64,000 bases of DNA from Paenibacillus mellifer (GCF_023195895.1 NZ_JALPRK010000019.1:42428-106427), one strand, 5' to 3'. Shown: positions 35,171 to 45,098, counted from the first letter of the stretch. The notes: generated by a model from the letters alone, not told the origin. Program-made: numbers and translations.

Positions 35171-35440
35171 TTATAAGATAAAATTCCGTTCCGCATGAGC
35201 GATCAAGCGTTTTGTGATTTCACCGCCAACGGAGCCGTTTTCACGGGATGTCAGATGTCCCCAGCCTCCACCACTGTTTTGTCCGCCACCTAAAGCTCCA
35301 AGTTCACCGGCAAACTCCGTATCCGCTGCTCCTGTTGCCCCATAACCAACAGGCAATCCGAACTCAGCGGCAATTTCATATTTCCATTGTTGTAACACCT
35401 GACGACTCTCCGGTACGATCTTTCGATTACTTCTTGCCAT
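35171..35440 (-). CDS. Small acid-soluble spore protein, alpha/beta type, with internal insertion
   Basis: 89 residues from the ATG at 35440 (CAGGAGG upstream). Residues 9-28 (VPESRQVLQQWKYEIAAEFG) and 68-80 (NGSVGGEITKRLI) are the signature blocks of DNA-protecting alpha/beta SASPs. Between them lies a ~30-residue Gly/Ala-rich insertion with TEFAGELG at 41-48. That matches the GPR-protease cleavage consensus, giving the protein two possible GPR sites. Usual family length is 60-75 residues. Made in the forespore in relatives. Confidence 0.85.
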   Translation of the reverse strand: MARSNRKIVPESRQVLQQWKYEIAAEFGLPVGYGATGAADTEFAGELGALGGGQNSGGGWGHLTSRENGSVGGEITKRLIAHAERNFIL

Positions 35441-35557
35441 GATTCCAGACACCTCCTGAAAAAAAATTGATTTCAAGAGATAGTATGGCATCCTCTTCAT
35501 TCCCTACGCTCAGGAATGTTTGTCTCTTCTGCCCAATCATACCAATCCACAAGCTGA

Positions 35558-36070
35558 CTATTTAATTTGATACCCGCCACGAACCATAACCGTTAGATTG
35601 TGGGTATCCCCATCCTGCACTTGAATCCCCCGGCCTTCCCTTGGAAAAGATAACAAATGGTTGTTCGCCACGGCACCTCCATTCGTAATATCCTTCCCAT
35701 CCGTGAGATCAGCTACCCCATTGGAGTCAGCGCTATAAATAACTGCTTTCCCGGAACGAACAATAAACTCCGCCCCTGCAGCAGCGACTAGGATCTTACC
35801 TGGTTTGACATCCACGATTTGAATTCCAGCATCGCTAGAGCTGCTGCCAGAACCTCCTGTAGAAGGTGTGCTTGGTGCAGTCGAACCTCCTCCGCCACCA
35901 ATCGCCTGTTGGATCGCCTGATCCACATAGCTCTTGGTAACTACCGGATCATCTGCAGTACCTGGCGTCGTTCCAGCACCTTCTGCTTGCATACTCAACA
36001 ACGAACCTGCCCAAACACTGCCGCCAATCAACACCACGGCCGTTGCTACTTTCCAACCCGTCTTCATCAT
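35558..36070 (-). CDS. Secreted/membrane-anchored protein of unknown function
   Basis: 170 residues. An N-terminal signal-anchor (VATAVVLIGGSVWAGSLL) is followed by a DPVVTKSYVDQAIQQAI helix, a Gly/Ser/Pro linker (residues ~56-78) and a beta-rich C-terminal domain. The C-terminal part reads like a small beta-barrel or ligand-binding domain (VDVKPGKILVAAAGAEFIVR, LLSFPREGRGI). I do not recognise a named family; similar proteins with this DPVVTKSYVD segment are common in spore-forming Firmicutes. No function proposed. Confidence 0.75.
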   Translation of the reverse strand: MMKTGWKVATAVVLIGGSVWAGSLLSMQAEGAGTTPGTADDPVVTKSYVDQAIQQAIGGGGGSTAPSTPSTGGSGSSSSDAGIQIVDVKPGKILVAAAGAEFIVRSGKAVIYSADSNGVADLTDGKDITNGGAVANNHLLSFPREGRGIQVQDGDTHNLTVMVRGGYQIK

Positions 36071-36125
36071 GTTCCTCCTCTATGACTCTGTTACAGTCTA
36101 TGATAGAGGTTTTGGTAGAAAGGAA

Positions 36126-36156
36126 CAAGCCCAAATCCGGAGGGGATTTGGGCTTG
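36126..36156 (-). terminator. Terminator-like 13-bp hairpin
   Basis: Perfect stem CAAGCCCAAATCC / GGATTTGGGCTTG with a 5-base loop, 15 bp after the stop of the 841-residue gene. The T tail is weak (TTGTTCCTTTC), so efficiency is uncertain. Confidence 0.7.
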
Positions 36157-36171
36157 CTTAAGTTCAGTTAA

Positions 36172-38697
36172 TTACTCGAATAGTGACGAGTTGCTATAGT
36201 AAGTTGATTGGGTAGCAATCTTAGTCTTTTCCCCTTGATACGCATCATAGATCGAGAATTGGAAACCACCAGTTCTTGATGTTGCAAAGATTGGATCATT
36301 AATAACGTAGGAGTAGGATTGATTTCCGCCAACCACGAAGTCTTTTTCCAACTCAATTTCTTTCTCGAAACGAGCCCCACTAGAATCTACCACTTCGAGA
36401 ATAAACTTATGCTGGAAGGTCCCCATTTCAAAAGCCAGGTCACGACTTAGGTCATATTTCATTTTAACCTGGAGTCCAGAAGAACTTGTATTCCCAATAA
36501 CTTCTTTCACAGATAAAGTATATGGGAACAGTTGAACATCTTTCAGCGTGCTTTTGATATCCCTACTGTCAAGATTTAACTCCATTGCCGAAGCATTAAC
36601 GTATCCTGTTGGAGTTCCATCAGCAGCAGTAAATTTATTATCTGTAATACTCTCACCAATGACAAGTCTCCAGTTAGATACTACGGTTCCCTTCGGAACT
36701 TTGGCTGAGAAAGAAACAATGCTTGCCGCTTCAGGGCCTACACTACGTTTTACTTGATTAGCCTCAGCTTTATAATATTGGCCCTGATCAGTTAAGAAGT
36801 AACCCGTTAGTAGTGGTGGTACCGTTTGTTTATTTTCTCTGTTCTTCATAATAAGTTCCGTATAGATAATATCGTTCGAACTTCCTTTATACATATAGGT
36901 TTTACGTGTTTGCAGATCCGACTTCTTACCAGAAGTATCTAAATTAAAGTAGGAGCCTTCCTCAACAGTACTTAGTTCACTAGTTTTACCGTAATTCGAG
37001 AACATAACCCAGTTGGTTGTTTTATCAGTACCTATTTTCTGCAGTAATTGAATTTGTAATTGAGAGAAATTCAAGCTTGATGGTACGTTAGCAGCAACAT
37101 AGACACTTGCCTTTTCACCAACACCAAGAATTTGGGTTGTATTACTATTTATCAGTTGTACTGAGCCGTTTAAAGCTGTTAAATCTAGTTTATAAGATCC
37201 AGCAAATTCCGGAATTTTGGCCGCTTTTGCCCCTTTATTCGTAATGGTTATTTTTGTAGCTAAGATATTTCCATCTTCCCAAGGAAGCTTTTGAATCGCA
37301 TCAAGGGTAACACCAAAAGTTCCATCATTATTTTTGACAATCCGTTCTTGACCGATGGCATGCTGCATCTCTATATAGTTCGGCAACTTATATCCGGCTA
37401 TAGGATACGCAGCTGCAACCGTATTTGTGGAAGGCGTATCACCTGTAGAAGTTGACGAGCCTGTTACTGTTTTTAAAATCAACTCCAGGTCATCTGAATT
37501 CGCAATAACCGGGATTGTTCCATCAACAGAGATCATTTGTTCCTGTCCTGGTTCTAAGATCACTCCAGATAGGCCACTTGCTGTCAGCGAGTAACTCTTT
37601 GAACCGGATTGAATTTCAAAGCCGTAGTTCGGTACCGCAACAGCCTGATCCCCTTTATTTGTCAAAGCAAACTGGATTGACAAATTACTTTGTCCGAAGC
37701 TCTGATTACGAGAAACACTATCAATTCTAGTCGCAATTGGACTATTATCAATCATTAATAGTTTTTCCTTATCAACAGCTGTAACCGAGTTCTGACCTTT
37801 CTTCGTCCCTAAATTCATCGTGGCTATAGGCAAATCCGCTTTTGTCGATTCATCGTTCTGAACGACTAAAAGCTGTAAGTTTGCCAGGTTAACTGTTTTG
37901 GGTAATTTTGCAATCAGATTAAGTGTCTTGCTTTCTTGTGGATAAATCTGCAAATTCGCACTTGCTGCATCTGCAGTTAACGCAAATGGTGTTCCGCTCG
38001 AAGTTTGAATAACAAATTTCAGATTAGGATTTTCAATTGTCTTGGAACCTAAATTATGTAGCTGCACTGTTACGCTTACATAATTATAAGCACCTAGCCC
38101 AATCACACTTACAGTGCTGACTTTAGCATTTGCGGTATTCTCATTAAAGCTTATTTTTCGCGTTGTATTTACTGGTGTTGCAACCACATAAGACGTAGGA
38201 ATCTTTATTGTTCCGAGGACCTGTTCGTATCCAGAAACACTAAAGTTCCACTTTAGTACCTGGAAATTAAGATCACTGTACTTCAAACCTCTTGCAATTT
38301 TGGTGGTGTATGTGATAGCAACCGATGCGCCCGGCACAACCTTCTTCTTATCCTTATCAGAATTTATCGCAGAAACACTATAAACAACACCTGTATTTGT
38401 CTTAACTTTGGACCAATAATCCAGTAACGATACGGCTGTGCTGCCATTGTTATGGTAAGTTAGCGTATAGGTCAGAATATTTCCTTCATCTTGAGACAAA
38501 ATATTGATGTTAGTCAATTTAACGGTGCTCTTCGCACCAATATTTACGCCTGCCAAGTTGTTAAGTGTTTTCACCGAGGTTTGAGTTGCAGATTTCGATT
38601 TGGTATTTGTTGTAGCAGCGCCTACATAACCTGCAGCACTCTGACTCACTAATGCAGCAGCAGCCAAAGACGCTACGATCAATTTTGTTCTACTCAA
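36172..38697 (-). CDS. Large exported beta-sandwich protein of unknown function
   Basis: 841 residues. Signal peptide KLIVASLAAAALVSQSAAG, then about five repeated ~130-residue modules. Each has a strand pattern like LTYTLTYHNNGS / VTVQLHNLGSKTI / IQFALTNKGDQAV, then a long hydrophilic segment and a P-rich KxPK/ANVPSSLNF element. This looks like tandem immunoglobulin-like or COG-type beta sandwiches. No SLH or sortase signal is seen, so anchoring is unclear. RBS GGAGGA precedes the ATG. Codon composition is AT-rich like the S-layer genes. Function unknown; surface matrix role is a guess. Confidence 0.75.
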   Translation of the reverse strand: MSRTKLIVASLAAAALVSQSAAGYVGAATTNTKSKSATQTSVKTLNNLAGVNIGAKSTVKLTNINILSQDEGNILTYTLTYHNNGSTAVSLLDYWSKVKTNTGVVYSVSAINSDKDKKKVVPGASVAITYTTKIARGLKYSDLNFQVLKWNFSVSGYEQVLGTIKIPTSYVVATPVNTTRKISFNENTANAKVSTVSVIGLGAYNYVSVTVQLHNLGSKTIENPNLKFVIQTSSGTPFALTADAASANLQIYPQESKTLNLIAKLPKTVNLANLQLLVVQNDESTKADLPIATMNLGTKKGQNSVTAVDKEKLLMIDNSPIATRIDSVSRNQSFGQSNLSIQFALTNKGDQAVAVPNYGFEIQSGSKSYSLTASGLSGVILEPGQEQMISVDGTIPVIANSDDLELILKTVTGSSTSTGDTPSTNTVAAAYPIAGYKLPNYIEMQHAIGQERIVKNNDGTFGVTLDAIQKLPWEDGNILATKITITNKGAKAAKIPEFAGSYKLDLTALNGSVQLINSNTTQILGVGEKASVYVAANVPSSLNFSQLQIQLLQKIGTDKTTNWVMFSNYGKTSELSTVEEGSYFNLDTSGKKSDLQTRKTYMYKGSSNDIIYTELIMKNRENKQTVPPLLTGYFLTDQGQYYKAEANQVKRSVGPEAASIVSFSAKVPKGTVVSNWRLVIGESITDNKFTAADGTPTGYVNASAMELNLDSRDIKSTLKDVQLFPYTLSVKEVIGNTSSSGLQVKMKYDLSRDLAFEMGTFQHKFILEVVDSSGARFEKEIELEKDFVVGGNQSYSYVINDPIFATSRTGGFQFSIYDAYQGEKTKIATQSTYYSNSSLFE

Positions 38698-38844
38698 TAT
38701 TAGATCCTCCTATATATAAGTCTTATATATGTATATACGCATCAGAATAAAAAAAGTTTAACTTACGACCCATTCTTTGATCTATTATTTATCCTAAAAC
38801 CGAGACTATACTATTCCTTAATACAATGTTTACGTTAATGGTTA

Positions 38845-39570
38845 TATCATAACCACCCGTCCAACGGGTGGTTTGCTCTTGGGGTATAACCCCCTGTTGC
38901 CAAACTGCGCCTAAAGACGCTAGCCTGACAATTAAATTGTTCAGGCTCAGTGTTATTTGTCACTTTCACTTACCAGTTAAACTGGTTTACTTCTTCTTGC
39001 CACTGTTGCCGCTGAATGGATCCTCGTATTCTTTTGCACTCAGCTTATCAACTGCTTGATCATGTGCTTCTTGTTCACGTATATATTTTGCGACGGTAGC
39101 TTCATTCAAACCTACGGTGCTGACGTAGTATCCTTCTGCCCAAAATTTACGATTGCCATATTTATACTTCAGGTTGGCATGCTTCTCGAATATCATCAGT
39201 GAACTTTTACCCTTTAGATAGCCCATAAATGATGATACTGAGATTTTTGGGGGAATCGCCACTAACATATGTACATGATCTGGCATCATGTGACCTTCTA
39301 ATATTTCCACTCCCTTGTATTTACATAATCGTTTGAAGATCTCGATCAAGTCTTTTCTCACTTGATTATAGATCTCTTTCCGTCTATACTTCGGGGTGAA
39401 CACAATGTGGTATTTGCACATCCACTTGGTGTGAGCTATACTATAGCTCTTGTTTGCCATCTAAGACCATTCCTTTCATTATTGAGCCTGAACATCTCAA
39501 TTCTATCGGAATGGTCTTATTGGTCAAACCCTCGTTCCCTCCACCCGCATGGCGGGTGGTTTTATGTTTC
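38845..39570 (-). mobile_element. IS200/IS605-family element (tnpA only)
   Basis: A Y1-transposase gene flanked by subterminal hairpins. The right-end hairpin AACCACCCGT-CCA-ACGGGTGGTT is at 38851-38873 and the left-end CCACCCGC-ATG-GCGGGTGG at 39541-39559. Such palindromes are the TnpA recognition structures of this family. There is no tnpB. Exact cleavage ends cannot be fixed by eye. Confidence 0.8.
38987..39460 (-). CDS. tnpA: IS200-type Y1 (HUH) transposase TnpA
   Basis: 157 residues. The HUH motif is DHVHML (residues 61-66), and the catalytic Tyr candidate is Y126 in TVAKYIREQ. N-terminal KYHIVFTPKYRR is characteristic. It cuts single-stranded DNA at the element ends and rejoins it without target duplication. 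Full length and apparently intact, about 5 residues longer than the shortest IS200 TnpAs. It lies beside the group II intron. Confidence 0.95.
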   Translation of the reverse strand: MANKSYSIAHTKWMCKYHIVFTPKYRRKEIYNQVRKDLIEIFKRLCKYKGVEILEGHMMPDHVHMLVAIPPKISVSSFMGYLKGKSSLMIFEKHANLKYKYGNRKFWAEGYYVSTVGLNEATVAKYIREQEAHDQAVDKLSAKEYEDPFSGNSGKKK

Positions 39571-39604
39571 GCACGCTTCGCGAGCTCAACTGGCTAAAGC
39601 CGTA

Positions 39605-41494
39605 ATCGAGTAGGAGGGGGTGACTAACCCCCGTCCTCTCACACCACCGTACATGCGGGTCCGCATACGGCGGTTCCAAAAGGTTAACAAAGCTCTAAAT
39701 AACGAGAAAGTAAACTCTTCAGCCCTTTCGCCTCCCAGTAGGAAGTCGGAAGGGCGTTATTTGTGTTTCGAGACATTTCCCATGCACCCCGTCGGGAGTT
39801 TGCCATAACATAGCAGGCCCATTCTGGGACCCCGAGTGCCCGCAGTTCACGAATTCGGGTGCGTACCCGTTTCCACTGTTTCCAAAGGCACATTCGGAGT
39901 CTTCTTCGAATCCATTGGTCGAATCTTTCACAGTGGCTCTTCGCCGATGCGATTCGGAAATATCCAATCCATCCCATGAGGTAGCGATTCAATCTAGTTA
40001 TACGTTCCTCCATGGAAATCGATCGGGTGCGGCTCGTCAATTCCCGGATCTTCTCTTTGAATCGAGAGATTGTCTTGGGAGCCAATCGAATCGTCGCCTG
40101 CTTATTCGACAGGAAACTAAAGCCAAGAAACTTCCGGTTCCATGGCCTGTCCACTGCACTTTTGTCCCGATTCACTTTCAGTTTCAACTTTCCTTCCACA
40201 AATCGTGTGACCGATTCCATGACTCGTTCACCTGCTCGTCTGCTCGCTACAAAGATGTTGCAGTCGTCTGCGTAACGAACAAACCGCAATCCCCTCTTTG
40301 TCAGTTCTTTGTCCAGATCATCGAGTAAGATGTTCGCCAGAAGCGGACTTAGCGGACCGCCTTGCGGGGTTCCCTCGTCCGTCTTCTGGCAGACGCCACC
40401 TTCCATCATTCCGGCTTCCAAGTAGGCCCGAATCAGCTTCAAGACTCGCTTGTCTGTCACTCTCCTTGCCACTCTTGCCATGAGAATGTCGTGGTTCACC
40501 CGGTCAAAGAACTTTTCCAAATCCATATCTACGACCCATCGCAGGCGCTTTGGATATATCGCTGGGCTTGCTTCACGGCATCGTGTGCTCTCTTCCCTGG
40601 TCTAAAGCCGTAGCTGTACCAAGAGAAGTGGGCATCGAAAATCGGGTTCATCACTTGCAGAAGTGCTTGTTGGAGGAAGCGGTCCATCACGGTCGGGATA
40701 CCGAGCAGCCGTACGCCGCCTCCGGGTTTGGGGATTTCCACCCGTCTGACGGGCATCGGTCTGTACGTTCCCGTTAGGAGTTCGTCTTTCACCGTTTCCC
40801 AGTGTGTATTCAGGTAAGCTTGTAGCTCCGCTACTGTTACTCGGTCCACACCGGGGGCTCCTCCGTTCTGTACCACTCGCTTATAGGCGAGCCGAAGGTT
40901 CTCTCCTTCGAGCATTCGCTCCAACAAGTCGTTCTGGTCTTTGCGAGAGGAAGGATCGACTTGTGCCGGTGAAGAACTCGGCGCTCCGGCATACCCTGGC
41001 GGCTTCACCGCTTCTCTTTGCCGCAAGCTCCCTTGCGGGATATTCGGCTGTCGTTGCTCTTCACGCGAACGCATCGGTTCCCTCTCTCCTTTCGGTTCAG
41101 CCCTTCCGCTTTCCGGCGTCCCGTACTTGCGTACTATGGCCTCTGCTGACTCCTGCGGGTTCAGCGCAACCTCTCGGTTGCGGTTACGAAGTGACTTCGC
41201 ATTTTTTTTTTCCTCCCGCAGGCCTCCCCAGATAAGAACGTCATCTTTCCGCCCGCGCCTGCCCAAGTTTACGGCTGCAGCCCTTGGCAGCTTTGGATTT
41301 CGTCATGTATGGGTGACTCATCCGGCTGCAACCGCCTCAAATTGGATTCGTGTACCTCAGGCCGTGCTTTTGCCTCCGGCTTCCTTCAGATTCCACCTCG
41401 CGATGGACACCCTTGCCTTTGGCTAACGGTAGGCGCTTGCCAGCCCCCGTTCGGGACTTTCACCCTAGAGATGACGCCCATGCTGGGCGTACAT
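39605..41494 (-). mobile_element. Group IIC intron
   Basis: About 1.89 kb. The 5' end (minus strand near 41494) reads TGTACGCCCAGCATGGGCG and GTGAAAGTCCC, typical of domain I. The 3' end has domain V (CCGTATGCGG / CCGCATGTACGG, about 39635-39675) followed by domain VI ending near 39605. It encodes an IIC-type reverse transcriptase, here frameshifted. The 5' exon is the intrinsic terminator of the S-layer gene, the usual target of class C introns. Confidence 0.85.
39684..41266 (-). pseudogene. ltrA: Group IIC intron reverse transcriptase/maturase, single frameshift
   Basis: Two adjacent frames together make one intron-encoded protein. The N-terminal part (41266-40529) has RVEIPKPGGGVRLLGIPTV and SYGFRPGKRAHDAVKQA, and stops after YIQSACDGS. 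The C-terminal part resumes with WVVDMDLEKFFDRVNHD and contains RYADDCNIF, QGGPLSPLLANILLDDLD, and the GIIM-domain WIGYFRIASAKSH. One missing base near 40545 explains the break. No endonuclease domain is expected in class IIC. It cannot make full-length protein unless frameshifting occurs or the base call is wrong. Confidence 0.88.
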
Positions 41495-41499
41495 AAAAA

Positions 41500-41530
41500 A
41501 ACCACCCCAAGATAATCTTGGGGTGGTTCT
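41500..41530 (-). terminator. Intrinsic terminator of the S-layer gene and intron target
   Basis: Minus-strand palindrome ACCACCCCAAGAT / ATCTTGGGGTGGT followed by seven T. The group IIC intron begins immediately after the T run. Confidence 0.9.
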
Positions 41531-41541
41531 TGAATTAATTA

Positions 41542-44517
41542 TTAACGACGGCTTTGACCAAAAGTTTTCAAGGAGTTGTTAGCACCATCAGTGATTGCAC
41601 CTGGGTTGCTATCCAAGCTAACCTTAACAAAGTCAGCAGCGTTAATCGTGTAAGGAGTATCTACGCCGCCAATTTCTTTAGTAGTAGTAAAGGTAACTAC
41701 CAGCGTAGAACCAGCCGTTACACTGTTGATAGTAACGTCAACGTCGTTACCACCTGCATCAACCACTTTAACGCTAAACAGGCTATTGATGTATGCCGAA
41801 CCAACTTTGTTCGTCAATGCTTCTGTTACGTTAAATGTTGCAGTGTATTGGTTAGCACCAATAGCGGCTACAACCATATCACCAGTAACTTCTGGAGCGA
41901 TTTTGTCAACTACAGCAGTATTGATGTTAACTACGTTACCAAACGTATCGCGAGTTTGAGTAGTTGCTCCACCAACAGTTTGAACTTTCAGGCTACCAAC
42001 TGCGAAGCTAGAAGGCAGTTTATTGCCATCAGCAAACTTCAATGTTAGTGTCTTGCCATCATCACTCAAGGAATAGTCACTTGGGTTGTAGGTAGCATCA
42101 GTTACAGTGTTACCATCATGGTCGTAAACTACAGCGAATTCACGAGCGCTCACATAGTTAAGTGCACTGTTGAACTTCAATTTCAGCGAATCTGTTCCTG
42201 TTGCTTCTACATCACCACTAGTAGTAACTACCGTATTACGTGCATTAATAGTAGCATTAAGGGTGTAATCACCATCAGTCAGATACTCACCGTCAACATT
42301 AGCGATATAATCAGCAAACAACTCATCGCCAACGGACAGGTTAACATCTTCGCTGTAAATACGCACAGTATTCGTCGAGAATGGCTCAACATTTTCAGCC
42401 TTATTTGTCAAACGTGTACGTTCTACAGTGCCTGTAGTTGCAGCATCATCAAAGCTATATTTAGCAGAATCCAAGGCACTTCCAGCACCTGTAGTAGCAA
42501 TCGCAGAGTTAAATTCTACATAAACATATTTGCCATTTACAGTACCTGGAACGGTTTCAAGCCATACACGAGAAATTTTACCTTCTTCAGTTCCGGCTGG
42601 ATCCAGAACTACAGAGTACGGCAGAATTTCGTTACCGATATAAGCGTCATCTTCAACTTCGGAAATTTGCAAAGTATATTTCTTGTCAAATTTCGGTCCA
42701 AAGTCGATTGTTACGGTTTTATCAGTTTCGTTATAACCGATAGTACGAACTGGATGTCCGTTGCTATCCACACCTGGAATCGAAGCCACTTTACCGTCTG
42801 CATCAACAAGTTTGTAGTTGTCTTTGTTGATTGCAGTAGAGTCCTTCAGGCTTTCACTAAATTGAATTTTAGCAACAAAGTTAACCCCTACTTTATCAAA
42901 GTCAACATTTGTTACAGTTGGACGAGTAGTGTCCAATACAGGAGTTACTTTACCTTCGCGATCTGCGGAGTTACCACTGTAGTCGCTAACTCCAGTCAAG
43001 GTAATTGTGTTTTCACCTTGAATCAAACGATCGCCCTCTTTAAACGTCAAAGTAACTTTGTTGTCATTAATTACAATTTTGTCTGCTTTTCTAGAAGAAG
43101 CATTTGCGTATGCGCTGCTCACAGACTTAATTGTTTCGTTAAATTCAACAGTTACTTTTGTCAAGTCATCAGCTTCGATAGACTTGATTTCTGGAGCTGC
43201 GGTATCAACTACTGTTGTAAACTTATTTTCAACAGGAGCTACGCTCAATCCAGAGAAATCAGCCACTCCACTAACACGAAGAGTATGCTCACCTTCAGCA
43301 AGAGTAGTAGAAATGATTACTGTGTCAGGGTAAGCATATTTCACAGATGCTGCAACTGCCTTATCATCGATACGGTAGTTGATGGAAGACAATGCATCAG
43401 CCTCTCTGACAGGCTCACTAAACTTCACTTTAACTGCTTTTGTACCAAGATCTACAACTTCTTTTACAGTTGGTGCAGTCACATCAATTGGAGTGAATTG
43501 TACTTTTTGAGTAAATGTCTTAGTACTATCCTCATTCTTGATGTTTTTCAAACTGATTTCAGTTTGTTTTTGGTTCACCAAAGTAGAAGCAGTTGAATTG
43601 CTCAGCAACAAGGTTACAGAAGTTTTATCTTCGGATACCGTTGCTTTATCGAAGGATTTACCATCGATGGAGTAGTTATCTTCATCACCAGCGGATGCTT
43701 TGTCAACCGTACCATCAAAAGTAACGATGATTTCTTTCAGGTTTTCAGCTTTAACGCTAGCAACTTTTTGAGCCACAGTCGTTACATAAGTAACTTTTGT
43801 AGTGTACTCTTTGCCTTGGTACGTGAATTTGATCTCAGTTTCTTTGTTTGCTTCAAGAGCTTTTTCCAAAGCAACTTTGACAACTTCACCGTTAGACATT
43901 GTTACTTCTACGTTCTTAGGATCAACTACTTTGAAGGACTTAACCGTTGGAACTTGGTTAGCTTCGTAGATAGCGTGAGCTGCTACAACTGCTTGGGAGC
44001 GAGTTGCTTGAGCTTGGTAGTTGATACCTTCAGGAATGAATCCCTTTTCCACAGCAGCTGCTACATAACCTTTAGCCCATGCGGATGCTGTGTTGTTAGC
44101 ATCAGCAGGAACTTCCAATTTCAAAGCAGTTGCCAGAACTTTAGCAAGTTCTTGTACAGTTACTTTATCGCTTGGTCTGAACAAGCCGTTGCTGCCTTCC
44201 AAGATCTTAGCTTGCGTTGCAGCTTCGATGTAAGGCGCAGCCCAGTGATTTGCACTGTAACCTTTATCCTTGTAAGTAGCTACGCCACTTACTGGTTCCA
44301 AGCTCAAGGAATTAACGATGATTTTCGCGAGTTCAGCGCGAGTTAACGCTTGCTCCAAGTGGGACAGGCCGTCTGGGAAACCAGATACGATACCTGCTTC
44401 TTTCAGAGCGTTAAATTGTTGTTCAGGTGTCAATTTAGCATCAGCACCGAATGCTACGGAAGCAAACATGGAGAATGCCATTGCTGTAGACAAAGCTACG
44501 GACAAAATTTTCTTCAT
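41542..44517 (-). CDS. Major S-layer-type protein with N-terminal SLH domains
   Basis: 991 residues from the ATG at 44517; AGGAGGAG precedes it. Signal peptide KKILSVALSTAMAFSMFASV with cleavage after AFG. Three SLH domains occupy about residues 30-190 (LSHLEQALTRAELAKIIV, SANHWAAPYIEAATQAKI, NYQAQATRSQAVVAAHAI). The rest is a chain of Big/Ig-like domains with VTVEFNETIK-type strands and D-rich loops. Long leader, strong promoter and terminator suggest high expression. It would coat the cell by binding pyruvylated secondary polymer. A 28-codon in-frame upstream extension (GTG at 44601) is judged leader, not protein. Confidence 0.9.
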   Translation of the reverse strand: MKKILSVALSTAMAFSMFASVAFGADAKLTPEQQFNALKEAGIVSGFPDGLSHLEQALTRAELAKIIVNSLSLEPVSGVATYKDKGYSANHWAAPYIEAATQAKILEGSNGLFRPSDKVTVQELAKVLATALKLEVPADANNTASAWAKGYVAAAVEKGFIPEGINYQAQATRSQAVVAAHAIYEANQVPTVKSFKVVDPKNVEVTMSNGEVVKVALEKALEANKETEIKFTYQGKEYTTKVTYVTTVAQKVASVKAENLKEIIVTFDGTVDKASAGDEDNYSIDGKSFDKATVSEDKTSVTLLLSNSTASTLVNQKQTEISLKNIKNEDSTKTFTQKVQFTPIDVTAPTVKEVVDLGTKAVKVKFSEPVREADALSSINYRIDDKAVAASVKYAYPDTVIISTTLAEGEHTLRVSGVADFSGLSVAPVENKFTTVVDTAAPEIKSIEADDLTKVTVEFNETIKSVSSAYANASSRKADKIVINDNKVTLTFKEGDRLIQGENTITLTGVSDYSGNSADREGKVTPVLDTTRPTVTNVDFDKVGVNFVAKIQFSESLKDSTAINKDNYKLVDADGKVASIPGVDSNGHPVRTIGYNETDKTVTIDFGPKFDKKYTLQISEVEDDAYIGNEILPYSVVLDPAGTEEGKISRVWLETVPGTVNGKYVYVEFNSAIATTGAGSALDSAKYSFDDAATTGTVERTRLTNKAENVEPFSTNTVRIYSEDVNLSVGDELFADYIANVDGEYLTDGDYTLNATINARNTVVTTSGDVEATGTDSLKLKFNSALNYVSAREFAVVYDHDGNTVTDATYNPSDYSLSDDGKTLTLKFADGNKLPSSFAVGSLKVQTVGGATTQTRDTFGNVVNINTAVVDKIAPEVTGDMVVAAIGANQYTATFNVTEALTNKVGSAYINSLFSVKVVDAGGNDVDVTINSVTAGSTLVVTFTTTKEIGGVDTPYTINAADFVKVSLDSNPGAITDGANNSLKTFGQSRR

Positions 44518-44723
44518 AACCTTTTTTTCTCCTCCTTGATTAACTATCGCATGAGAATTTTCTTTAATTGAATAGCTCGTGTTACTCATTAGCCATTGCA
44601 CCCCCTTTCCAGAGCTTGAGCAAGTTTCCTATAAATTAGGTCTGCAGCAAAACTGCAGAAACTTGTAACCTTATTCAATTGATAGAATGTAGAAATAGAC
44701 TAGTTTCCTAATCCTACCTAAAC

Positions 44724-44752
44724 ATTATACAATGGGTCCCGAGAGCCGTAAA
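44724..44752 (-). promoter_or_regulatory. Sigma-A promoter of the S-layer gene
   Basis: Minus strand: TTTACG, 17 bases, TATAAT (perfect -10). It predicts a ~200-nt untranslated leader. No further gene is seen between 44602 and 45041. Confidence 0.75.
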
Positions 44753-45041
44753 GCTAATTTTTCTAATAGATAGACAAGTTTCCCTATGAGGAACACTCTG
44801 CCATGTCTAATTTGGTCGCCATTGTCAATGCTCTACATCTTAAACGCAGCAGGTTTCAAAAAGTTGCGGGAGTTTTAAAAAAAATTGCGAGATTGTAACT
44901 TTTTCTAAGATTCCCCTTAGTTACGCCTTTTTGACTCCCTTGCCGCCTGACGGAAATTAGTATATCATGCCGGAATATGTCAGTCATTAAGCAACTTTTC
45001 CCATTTTCACGCTATCTCCATTGTATGTTCGGACACAACAA

Positions 45042-45069
45042 ATAAGACGTCCTAAATGGGACGCCTTAT
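45042..45069 (-). terminator. Intrinsic terminator
   Basis: Minus-strand stem ATAAGGCGTCC / GGACGTCTTAT (one wobble) then TTTGTTGTG, 30 bp after the stop of the coiled-coil gene. Confidence 0.65.
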
Positions 45070-45098
45070 AGGTAATCTCGTACCAAAAGGCTTCTTGA

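Noticed and set aside
42118..43596. 492-codon plus-strand frame antisense to the S-layer gene
   Set aside because: Composition is Ser/Cys/Ile-rich with no known domain; it mirrors the codon pattern of the real gene on the other strand.
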